Below, piece after piece: positions 8,795 through 17,578 of a stretch of DNA of 64,000 bases. Both the position numbers and the translations under genes were made by a program. Below the pieces are notes generated by a model that ran no database searches, had not been told where the DNA came from, and saw nothing but the letters and a program-made list of their open reading frames with translations. Each line of letters begins with the position of its first letter. The first letter of the stretch is position 1. The DNA comes from Bradyrhizobium sp. CCBAU 53338. Its GTDB lineage: Bacteria; Pseudomonadota; Alphaproteobacteria; Rhizobiales; Xanthobacteraceae. The DNA lies in assembly GCF_015291665.1 (NCBI RefSeq), contig NZ_CP030048.1, positions 1,798,001 to 1,862,000 on the forward strand, read 5' to 3'.

Positions 8795-9670
8795 TCAGCG
8801 CCTCCCCAGAAGGCCCTGGGGCCGGATGTACATCACGAACACGAGCAGCAGGAGCGCTGGAATGGTGCGATAGGCCGGTGAAACCAGATAGGCGGTCAGC
8901 GTTTCGAGATAGCCGACCACGAAGGCTGCGATCAGCGAGCCGGAGACGCTTCCGAGGCCGCCGAGCACCACGATCGAGAAGGCGCTCGCGGTCAGCGGTC
9001 CGACGCTATATGAGCTGACCCCCAAGAACATGCCGAGCAGCACGCCGGCGATGCCGGCGAGGATCCCGTAGATCGCCCACACCACGATGTAGATGTTGGT
9101 GAGCTCGAGCCCGAGCAGCGTCACACCGCGCGGGTTCATCGAGGCCGCCAGCACCGCCTTGCCGGTGCGGGTGCGGTTCACCAGCAGCCACAGCAGCGCG
9201 ATGACGAGGCAGCATACGATCGCGGTAAAGATCTCGTTCGTCGGTGTGCGAACGCCGAGGATATCGACGACACCCTCGACGATCGGCAGCACCGTCTTGG
9301 CGTTGTTGGTGAAGAAATAGGCGATCAGCTCCTGGATCATGATGCCCCAGAGCAGCGTGCCCGTGAGGACGAAGATCTCCTTCTCTTCGTTCGGAATGCG
9401 CCGGGAATCCTGGATCGGCTTCACCACCGCGAAATAAGTCGCGAACGCCGTGAGGAGCGCGACGCCCACCCCGATCAGCGCGCCGGCATAGGTGCCGACG
9501 CCGAGGATGCTGGCGGCGGCCCAGGCCGCGACCGCTGCCGCCACCATGATGGCACCGTGGGAAAGATTGAGCACGCCGGAGACGCCGAAGATCAACGTGA
9601 AGCCGGTGGCACCGAGAGCGTAGAGAGCGCTGATGGCAAAGCCATCGATCAGAATCTGGAAAGCTCGCAT
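8795..9670 (-). CDS. Branched-chain amino acid-type ABC transporter permease (LivH-like)
   Basis: 291 residues beginning MRAFQILIDGFAISALYALG, the usual LivH N-terminus. GVSGVLNLSHGAIMVAAAVA follows, the conserved first cytoplasmic loop region. The frame is open upstream to 9862, but that extension overlaps the binding-protein gene and is not protein-like, so the ATG at 9670 is chosen. There are multiple hydrophobic helices. It sits between binding protein 2 (102 nt upstream) and livM (1 nt spacing). Confidence 0.9.
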   Translation of the reverse strand: MRAFQILIDGFAISALYALGATGFTLIFGVSGVLNLSHGAIMVAAAVAAWAAASILGVGTYAGALIGVGVALLTAFATYFAVVKPIQDSRRIPNEEKEIFVLTGTLLWGIMIQELIAYFFTNNAKTVLPIVEGVVDILGVRTPTNEIFTAIVCCLVIALLWLLVNRTRTGKAVLAASMNPRGVTLLGLELTNIYIVVWAIYGILAGIAGVLLGMFLGVSSYSVGPLTASAFSIVVLGGLGSVSGSLIAAFVVGYLETLTAYLVSPAYRTIPALLLLVFVMYIRPQGLLGRR

Positions 9671-9738
9671 TGATGATTGGCCGCGTGGCAGCCGGGCTGC
9701 CGCTTTGAGGGAACGTGCTGCTGATGTCGCAAGTGGAA

Positions 9739-9763
9739 GCTCCCGGGAGGCGGTCCCGGGAGC
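9739..9763 (-). promoter_or_regulatory. Intercistronic hairpin after binding-protein gene
   Basis: Perfect 10-bp inverted repeat GCTCCCGGGA/TCCCGGGAGC with a 5-nt loop, 9 nt after the stop of the binding-protein gene and about 70 nt before livH. There is no T-tract on the - strand. Hairpins here typically stabilise the upstream message or cause partial termination, so that the binding protein is made in excess over the permeases. This is inferred from position and structure. Confidence 0.6.
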
Positions 9764-9771
9764 AATTCCGA

Positions 9772-11016
9772 TCAGTTGCTGAGCTTGATGAAGCTCGGGA
9801 ACTTGATGTCGACCTTGGCGATGTCCTTGGGCCAGACCGCGCTCTGCTTGCCGTCCTGCCATTGCAGCATCAGCCCGGTGATCAGGCCCTTGCCGTATTT
9901 GATCGAGTGCGTGAACGGATCGTCCTTGCCGTAGAACTGGACGCGGCCGATCGTGCCTTCCCAGTCGGTCTTCTCCAGCGCATCGACCAGCTTGTCGGCG
10001 TCGGTCGAGCCGGCGCGCTTCACGGCGTCGGCGATGTAGTAGACCTCGTCATAGGCGGTGTAACCGGCATAGGACGGGTAGTTGCCGAACTTTTTCCTGA
10101 AGTTTTCCGCGAACGGCACCGACTTCGGCGTCACCGCGACGCCGGGGCCGGAGACGCCCTGATAGAGCACGCCTTCGGCGGCCTGGTTGGTGTCCTTGCC
10201 GAAGGTCTCGTTGGTGGCCTGCGAGGAGATGCCGAACATCGGGATCGGCACCTGCTGGTTCTTCCACTGCACCGTCGGCTGCACGCCGACGTGGGAAATG
10301 CCGGTGATGATCACGTCTGGCTTGGCGCCCTCGATCTTGTTGAAGATCGGCGTGAAGTCCGTGGTGTCAGGCGAGAAGCGGATGTGGTCGAGCACCTTCA
10401 GCCCGATCTTGGGCAGGCACTCCTCGTAGCCGACGTCGAGCGGCTTGGTCCAGGCGGCGTCCTCGCTCATGATGACCGCCGACTTCATGTGCATCTTGTC
10501 GACGAGCAGGTCCTTTGCGGCGTCGCAGACCGACAGCGCCAGCGCCGCCGAGGTCAGATAGCCGTGGAAGGTGTACTTGTTCTTCTCGTAATCGGCGTGA
10601 ACGCTCTTGCTGATCTCGTTGGAGGCCGCACCCGGCGTGACGAACGGCGTCTTCAGACGCGAGGCCCAGGGTTCCAGCGCCAGCACCACCTCGCTGATGT
10701 AGCTGGCGATGACCACGTTGACCTTGTCCTCGTTCACCGCGCGCTGGAAGGCGCGTACCGAGTCGGCCGAAGAGGAATGATTGTCGTAGCCGATGATCTC
10801 GATCTTGCGGCCGTTGACGCCGCCGCTGGCGTTGATCTCGTCGGCGGCGAGCTGCGCCGCCTGCGGGATCGATGCGCCGGCGATCGCCTGCGCTTCGGCG
10901 ATCACGCCGATCTTGATCGGATCGGCCGCAAAGGCCGCACCTGAGGCTGCCAGCAATGCGCCCGCCGCGGCCGCACCAAACGCACTTCGTAACGCACCAG
11001 AGAGTGCTTTATTCAT
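9772..11016 (-). CDS. Branched-chain amino acid-type ABC transporter substrate-binding protein (copy 2)
   Basis: 414 residues with a signal peptide (cleavage about ASGAAFA-A, residue 30) and a Peripla_BP_6 mature domain starting DPIKIGVIAEAQAIAGASI. The ATG follows GGGAGAGAACAAT, a good ribosome-binding site. It is the first gene of the importer operon and is near-duplicate in sequence with the last gene (5106-6344). The main differences are around residues 265-285 (ISSQATNETFGKDTN versus ISAQALSPTFWKDTN) and in the following loop, which may set ligand preference. It acts in the periplasm. Confidence 0.92.
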   Translation of the reverse strand: MNKALSGALRSAFGAAAAGALLAASGAAFAADPIKIGVIAEAQAIAGASIPQAAQLAADEINASGGVNGRKIEIIGYDNHSSSADSVRAFQRAVNEDKVNVVIASYISEVVLALEPWASRLKTPFVTPGAASNEISKSVHADYEKNKYTFHGYLTSAALALSVCDAAKDLLVDKMHMKSAVIMSEDAAWTKPLDVGYEECLPKIGLKVLDHIRFSPDTTDFTPIFNKIEGAKPDVIITGISHVGVQPTVQWKNQQVPIPMFGISSQATNETFGKDTNQAAEGVLYQGVSGPGVAVTPKSVPFAENFRKKFGNYPSYAGYTAYDEVYYIADAVKRAGSTDADKLVDALEKTDWEGTIGRVQFYGKDDPFTHSIKYGKGLITGLMLQWQDGKQSAVWPKDIAKVDIKFPSFIKLSN

Positions 11017-11062
11017 ATTGTTCTCTCCCTTGAACCAAGCTTCTTTGAGCTATTGTGGCCGG

Positions 11063-11090
11063 ACTATAACGGCGAGAGAATCCTCGGCAA
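11063..11090 (-). promoter_or_regulatory. Candidate sigma-70 promoter of Liv-type operon
   Basis: Reading the - strand, TTGCCG is followed after 16 nt by TATAGT, about 45 nt before the ATG of the first binding-protein gene. It is the best -35/-10 match in the intergenic stretch. It is a consensus match by eye only. Confidence 0.4.
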
Positions 11091-11229
11091 GTAAAACTGT
11101 ATTCAGGATTGTACGATGGGGACTAAAGTCTAGCTGCGCAGATATCGGGCACGGCGGATGCGTATTCCGCATGCAGGCATGCAGATTTCGTCGGTGGGCA
11201 TGCGACAGCAGCACAGGCCCGCAAACGCG

Positions 11230-12151
11230 TCACCGCGATCGCCGCGGCTGCACATCGAGTGGTTTGAGGCGGGCAGGATCGAATGGAGCGAGGTCGACGA
11301 TTCGCGCTGCGCCTTCGACAATCAACTCCGCTAGCGCTTCGCCGCTTGCGGGCGCATTGAGGATATGCCCCAGACACCATGTCCACAACATGGAGTCCCT
11401 CATTCCGCGGCACGCGCCCAATCAAGGGTAAGCCGTCCTCGGTCACCGGACGAAAGCAGGCCTGCTTCGCGATGATCTTCTCTGGCCGGAACAGCGGCGA
11501 CAGTCGTTCCGACATTTGTTGCAACCAGTCCATAAGATTGGGCTCGGGCTTCACGTCGGCTGGATCGGTCGGAAAGGCAGCGGTGTCAGGGCAAGCAGTG
11601 ACATAGGTGCTGCCATCCGGGCGAGGGAACACCTCGATGGGAGTGGTCTTGCCGTAGATCTCCATCTCGAGAAACAAGGCGTCTGCCGACACAGGCGTGC
11701 CGGTGTCGTACACGATGCTCGGGCTGCGCTCGCCATGGATTGCGGGCAGACTCATCCATTGCGCAGCGAGCAGCGACCCTGGACCCATTGCGATCACCAC
11801 TGCGTCGGCATCGATGACGCTGCCGTCGACTTCGACGCCCTTCACCGTCGCGCCGTCGGCATCGCGCACCGCGCTCGTAACGCGGCCATCACGAAGCTCT
11901 GCGCCGTGCACGATCGCCGCGTTCATCACGACCGACGTGAACCTGCGTGGATGAACGATGGCCGTCGTCACGGTCGTGCCGATGCGCTGCGCGATGACGA
12001 CGCCGTCGCTGAGCCAATCTAGCGCGGAAGGCGCCGCGCCAGCGCGTCGAACGGCGTGCCCGCACACCAGTCGCGCGCCAGGAAGCCGGCGACCTTGCCG
12101 GAGGCTGCGGCCCGCCACCTCTGTCCGCTCGACGACGATGACATCGACTCC
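11230..12151 (-). pseudogene. Decayed FAD-dependent oxidoreductase (DAO family, TDA3-like)
   Basis: Pieces of one DAO-family flavoprotein can be followed through two alternating frames on the - strand. In order: GVDVIVVERTEV (12151-12116), then a shifted frame with KVAGFLARDWCAGTPFDALARR (about 12109-12044), then a long segment in the first frame from LDWLSDGVV through RPVTEDGLPLIGRVPRNEGL (12025-11390). A last shifted segment contains GHILNAPASGEALAELIVEG (about 11371-11310). The N-terminal GxGxxG strand is missing altogether. At least three frameshifts plus loss of the nucleotide-binding start make it non-functional. There is no associated operon. Confidence 0.75.
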
Positions 12152-12380
12152 ATGCAGGCGTGATGCATGGAAACCTTTCGAGTCGCGGGTGGGCAGTGTC
12201 GCACGCAAGCCTAAGGCGCCGACGCGAGGGCTGAAAGGCGGCCTCATTGCGGCGGCTTGTTGGCAACGCGACAATTCGTCCGCCCGCGCAGTCAACCAAA
12301 GCTTGCCGTGAGCATGTCAAGCCTTGACCTCGCTTACGATGCTTCGCAAAACCGTCCGGGGCGAAAGGCCGGAGTTTGCC

Positions 12381-12647
12381 GTGGGTGTTGCTGTACTGAC
12401 CATCTTGCTCGCGATTGCGTTTGCGGCCGGCTACTTCCTGCGCGATCTGATGTCCCGCAAGCGCCGTGCGGAGGCCCGCCGGTGGCGCGGCTACGCGCAG
12501 CCGGACTGGCTCAACGCGCGTCCGCCTGCCAACACCAACGAAGTGACCACCGTCAATCAAATGGCGGCGCCGGCCCCGGCGACCAGCGAGCTCGGCCAGA
12601 TGCTGGACCGTTGGGAAACCAGGGCGCGCGCCCGCCGCGCGGGGTAG
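12381..12647 (+). CDS. Small single-pass membrane protein, unknown function
   Basis: 88 residues if started at the GTG at 12381, which follows GGAG with a 6-nt spacer. Upstream in-frame starts (TTG 12324, ATG 12339) lack a convincing ribosome-binding site. The N-terminus is one hydrophobic helix (VAVLTILLAIAFAAGYFL), then a basic anchor RDLMSRKRRAEARRWR. A polar tail ends in ELGQMLDRWETRARARR. It is probably anchored with the tail in the cytoplasm. No family is recognised. It stands alone, 178 nt before the leucine leader. Confidence 0.6.
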   Translation: MGVAVLTILLAIAFAAGYFLRDLMSRKRRAEARRWRGYAQPDWLNARPPANTNEVTTVNQMAAPAPATSELGQMLDRWETRARARRAG

Positions 12648-12825
12648 GCGGCCGTCTCAGCTCGCATTCCCGCGCCGTGGACGGCCATGATAGGTCACCT
12701 ATACTGACCATCTTTTTGGCGTTGCAGTTGCGGTCATTTCTCGTCTAGAAACGGCGCGTTGAGCCTTCCGGCAACCAACCGTCAACGGTTTTGACCGAGG
12801 ATTTGGGGCTCAAAAGGGTCTGGCA

Positions 12826-12945
12826 ATGCTGATTCGCGGCCAAATCGATGGGATTTCGGGGGAGGTGGCTCTGGCCGCCGCCACGATCCCGGCCGCGCTG
12901 CTGCCCACCCTCCTTATTGGCGGCCTTCTTCTTACTTGCCCCTGA
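12826..12945 (+). CDS. Leucine-rich leader peptide of leuA
   Basis: A 39-residue open frame with an AAGGG ribosome-binding site 7 nt before the ATG. It ends ...AALLPTLLIGGLLLTCP and stops at 12943-12945, 108 nt before leuA. Nine of 39 codons are Leu, including three consecutive CTT codons near the end, and Ile is also frequent. Its position directly ahead of leuA and the overlap of its stop codon with a hairpin fit a ribosome-mediated attenuation leader that senses charged tRNA-Leu. Function is inferred from composition and position; it is too short to have homology support. Confidence 0.65.
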   Translation: MLIRGQIDGISGEVALAAATIPAALLPTLLIGGLLLTCP

Positions 12946-12982
12946 GGGCCGGCTGGGCGCCACGCGCCTGGGCGCTCAGGGG
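12873..12982 (+). promoter_or_regulatory. Candidate leuA attenuator: mutually exclusive hairpins
   Basis: Three competing pairings are visible. GGCCGCC (12873-12879) can pair with GGCGGCC (12919-12925). CCGGCC (12889-12894) can pair with GGCCGG (12947-12952). CCCCTGAG (12939-12946) can pair with CTCAGGGG (12975-12982), enclosing an inner GGCGC/GCGCC stem. The last hairpin contains the leader stop codon. No T-run follows, so control may be rho-dependent or translational rather than intrinsic termination. Confidence 0.5.
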
Positions 12983-13053
12983 TTGGTCGAGATCACCGGA
13001 CACCTCAAGCGCCCTTAAGACTGACGGCGCGAAAGCTCAAAAGGAATATTGCA

Positions 13054-14616
<1,563 letters not shown>

Positions 14617-14628
14617 GAAGCGAAGCTT

Positions 14629-14668
14629 GTCATTCCGGGTCTGGTCCTGCGGACCATCCCGGTATGAC
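14629..14668. repeat. Extragenic palindrome / leuA terminator
   Basis: GTCATTCCGGG (14629-14639) and CCCGGTATGAC (14658-14668) pair with one mismatch, and inside them GGTCC/GGACC form a second stem. This GTCATTCCGGG form is a familiar dispersed palindrome in Bradyrhizobium genomes (recognised from memory). Being 12 nt past the leuA stop it may also end transcription. Further hairpins follow at 14710-14730 (GCGGCTC/GAGCCGC) and 14756-14776 (GGCCGCCC/GGGCGGCC). Confidence 0.6.
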
Positions 14669-14799
14669 GGTGCTTTGGCTGCGAATAGCTGCCCTGCTAA
14701 CGGCCGGTAGCGGCTCGATGCGTGAGCCGCTATTGATGCTCCCGGCTCGAGGACAGGCCGCCCGCATGGGGCGGCCCAAGAGAATAACAGGGAGAGAAT

Positions 14800-15801
14800 A
14801 TGCGCACCTTCGCGATCGCGGCATCCGTCGCGACATTGGCATTGGGTCTCGCCGGCCCCGCCAGCGCCGACCCGATCATCATCAAGTTCAGCCACGTCGT
14901 CGCGACCGACACGCCGAAGGGCAAGGCGTCCGAGAAGTTCAAGGAACTCGCCGAGAAGTACACGGGCGGCAAGGTCAAGGTCGAGGTCTATCCGAACTCG
15001 ACGCTCTACAAGGACAAGGAAGAGCTCGAGGCGCTGCAGCTCGGCAGCGTGCAGATGCTGGCGCCGTCCAACTCGAAGTTCGGCCCGCTCGGCATCCGCG
15101 AGTTCGAGGTCTTCGACCTGCCCTACATCCTCCCCGATCTGAAGACGTTGCGGAAGGTGACCGAAGGCCCCCTTGGCGCGCGGCTGCTCAAGCTGCTCGA
15201 GCCGAAGGGCATCACGGGCCTCGCCTATTGGGACAACGGCTTCAAGCAGATGAGTGCCAACAAGAAGCTCGTCACGCCGGCCGATTACCAGGGCCTCAAG
15301 TTCCGCATCCAGTCCTCGCGCGTGCTCCAGGCCCAGTTCAAGGCGCTCGGCTCGCTGCCGCAGGTGATGGCGTTCTCGGAAGTCTACCAGGCGCTGCAGA
15401 CCGGCGTCGTCGACGGCCAGGAGAACACCTGGTCGAACATCTATACCCAGAAGATGCACGAGGTGCAGAAGTACATCACCGAGACCAATCACGGTTACAT
15501 CGGCTACGTCGTGATCGTGAACAAGAAGTTCTGGGACGGCCTGCCGGCCGACATCCGCGACCAGCTGTCGAAGGCGATGAAGGAAGCGACCGATTTCAAC
15601 AACGCGCAGTCGCAGAAGGAGAACGACGACGCGCTCGCCGAGATCAAGAAGAGCGCCAAGAGCGAGATCATCAAGCTCACGCCGGAGCAGGACGAGGCGA
15701 TGCGCAAGGCGATGGAGCCGGTCTACAAGGACGCGGCGGGCCGCGTCGGCCAGCCGCTGATCGACGAATTCCAGAAGGAAGCCAAGAGCACGATGAACTG
15801 A
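14800..15801 (+). CDS. TRAP transporter substrate-binding protein, DctP family
   Basis: 333 residues with a signal peptide (cleavage after GPASA, residue 23) and a DctP domain starting DPIIIKFSHVVATDTPKG. The carboxylate-binding Arg region is LKFRIQSSRVLQAQFKALGS. The GVVDGQENTWSNIYTQKMHEVQKY segment is typical of C4-dicarboxylate-type family members. A GGGAGAGAAT site precedes the ATG. No dctQ or dctM membrane genes are next to it in the window: the next gene is unrelated and a strong terminator intervenes, so the permease must be elsewhere. Confidence 0.93.
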   Translation: MRTFAIAASVATLALGLAGPASADPIIIKFSHVVATDTPKGKASEKFKELAEKYTGGKVKVEVYPNSTLYKDKEELEALQLGSVQMLAPSNSKFGPLGIREFEVFDLPYILPDLKTLRKVTEGPLGARLLKLLEPKGITGLAYWDNGFKQMSANKKLVTPADYQGLKFRIQSSRVLQAQFKALGSLPQVMAFSEVYQALQTGVVDGQENTWSNIYTQKMHEVQKYITETNHGYIGYVVIVNKKFWDGLPADIRDQLSKAMKEATDFNNAQSQKENDDALAEIKKSAKSEIIKLTPEQDEAMRKAMEPVYKDAAGRVGQPLIDEFQKEAKSTMN

Positions 15802-15852
15802 GTGCACGACGAACGAGGCTCGACGCGACCTCGCTTGAACGAATGATGAATG

Positions 15853-15890
15853 AAAGGCTTCCGTGCGGATCGCACGGAAGCCTTTGTTGC
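15853..15890 (+). terminator. Rho-independent terminator of dctP-like gene
   Basis: Perfect 15-bp stem AAAGGCTTCCGTGCG/CGCACGGAAGCCTTT with a 3-nt loop, continuing into TGTTG. It lies 52 nt past the stop codon. Confidence 0.85.
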
Positions 15891-16027
15891 GAACGATTTC
15901 CGATTGCGGCTGAATTAAAATTCATGGCCGTTACATCTTCGTAAGAGCGCTCTCTCTGTCCAAGTTGTAAGTTGCACCTTGGCCTTGCGACGCCCATCTT
16001 CAGGACATCCTTCCAGAGGAGGTTCTT

Positions 16028-16612
16028 ATGAGGAAGTTCACCATCGCCGCCATCGCCGTGCTCAGCATCGCCGGCTCGGGCGCGGTCTATGCCCAATATC
16101 ACCGCCCGTGGATGGAGCACTTCCACCACATGCGCATGAACCCGGAAGATCGCGCCGCCATGGTCGACGCGCGGATCGCCGCCGTCCATGCCGGGCTGAA
16201 GCTCAACGCCGATCAGGAGAAGCTGTGGCCGCCGGTCGAGGCCGCGGTGCGCGACTTCGCCAAGCTGCGGATCGACCGCGCCAATGCCCGGATGAACGCA
16301 GGTCCCGGCGACAACGACGCCGGCAAGCCCGATGATCCGGTCGCCCGCCTGCGCCAGCGCGCCGACGACATGGGCGCAACCTCCGCGGCGCTGAAGAACA
16401 TCGCTGACGCCGCCGACCCGCTCTACAAGACCCTCGATGACGGCCAGAAGCGGCGCCTTGCCCTGCTGACCCGCCACCGCGGTCCGTTCGGCGGCGGCGA
16501 GGACGGACCGCGCCACCACTTCATGGAGCGGGGCATGGGCCGCATGATGGAGCGTGGCATGGACCACTTCCGGGGCGGCGACGGTGGCCCCGACCGGGAA
16601 GGGCGTCTTTGA
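16028..16612 (+). CDS. Periplasmic LTXXQ-motif (Spy/CpxP-like) protein
   Basis: 194 residues with a signal peptide MRKFTIAAIAVLSIAGSGAV-YAQ (cleavage near 22). The mature helical region has LKLNADQEKLWPPVEAAVRD, the LTXXQ-like motif of Spy/CpxP-type proteins, repeated less exactly later (LYKTLDDGQKRRLALL). The C-terminus is rich in His, Met, Gly and Arg (HHFMERGMGRMMERGMDHF), a possible metal-binding tail. An AGAGGAGG-like site precedes the ATG. It probably acts as an envelope-stress chaperone or metal buffer. Confidence 0.8.
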   Translation: MRKFTIAAIAVLSIAGSGAVYAQYHRPWMEHFHHMRMNPEDRAAMVDARIAAVHAGLKLNADQEKLWPPVEAAVRDFAKLRIDRANARMNAGPGDNDAGKPDDPVARLRQRADDMGATSAALKNIADAADPLYKTLDDGQKRRLALLTRHRGPFGGGEDGPRHHFMERGMGRMMERGMDHFRGGDGGPDREGRL

Positions 16613-16646
16613 GCGCACCGGGATTCCCCGGATATTAACCTCTGAG

Positions 16647-16671
16647 AAGCCGCTGGAATCCAGCGGCTTTT
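16647..16671 (+). terminator. Rho-independent terminator of LTXXQ gene
   Basis: 10-bp stem AAGCCGCTGG/CCAGCGGCTT with an AAT loop, followed by TTCGCGTTT. It lies about 35 nt after the stop codon. Confidence 0.8.
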
Positions 16672-16779
16672 CGCGTTTCCAGGGCTGTGGAAGAACCTTG
16701 GAAAACATGCGTCACATCGCTTGCCATACCCGGATCGCTTTGCTAAACGACCGGCCTCGCAAGGCATTGACCGCCTTTC

Positions 16780-16855
<76 letters not shown>

Positions 16856-17578
16856 AATCCTCGTAAAGATCAATAGCTTACAAGGTGGTCGCACAGCGTT
16901 GCGGCTGCTTTACCTGCATGGGTCACGTCTGGGTCACCAACTGGATCGAATAATGCACCCGTGACGGGCGATCATCAGTCGATCAAGATCGAAGCTAAGC
17001 GGGTGAAGCCGGCCCCGTGGGGAGCCACTGAAATCTGGCAGTCGAGTCGGCGGAGCTGGGGATTCTCGTGCAGCAGCCGCGGCCAACCAAAATTCCGTGC
17101 CCGGAGGTCCGAGAGGCGCGTCCAGTTCAGTGACGGCGTCCCAGGGCGCATGCCCAGACCCCACCCTGCCAGACGCGCTGCCAGCGGCTTGATCAAAGCT
17201 GCGCCGATCACAGCGATGGAGGGCCTCACGGGATCATGACCTGCAAGAGGCGGGACCGGACACTTCTCCCGGTGGAGGAGTCTATCGCGTCGATTGCTCA
17301 TATCTACGGTCGCAATCCCGTGCCGCGCCAAGTCGAAGCGTAATGTCGAGTTCAGCTCAGTCCGCGGGAAGAATGGTGTGCAAGCGTTTCTTCGCGGGGA
17401 TACGCGCAGCAGTTCAGGTGTGCTTCATCAGAACGGTGGTGCCGGCGCGTCCGACACGGGATGTTGCGGCGAGGCGGACAAACAGCGAATTTGCGCTGTG
17501 ATGCCGGCACATTTGGATACGCCCAAACAGCACAGATGAGAGGATGAGCACCAGCGGTTGTCTTCAGGGAGTGCGACG
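16856..17578. other. Gene-poor stretch after tRNA-Lys with a diverged repeat
   Basis: About 720 nt with no convincing gene. Open frames here lack family features and good starts. The segment around 17165-17265 (GCGCTGCCAGCGG... then GATCACAGCGATGGAGGGCC) resembles 39223-39315 on the same strand (GCGCTGCCAGAT... then TATCACGGCGATGGAGGGCC). This suggests two decayed copies of the same repeated element. A position downstream of a tRNA gene is typical for the edge of an inserted region, but no integrase could be recognised. Confidence 0.45.

Noticed and set aside
16856..17578. Possible integrase remnant next to tRNA-Lys
   Set aside because: No tyrosine-recombinase motif (R...HxxR...Y) could be found in any frame.
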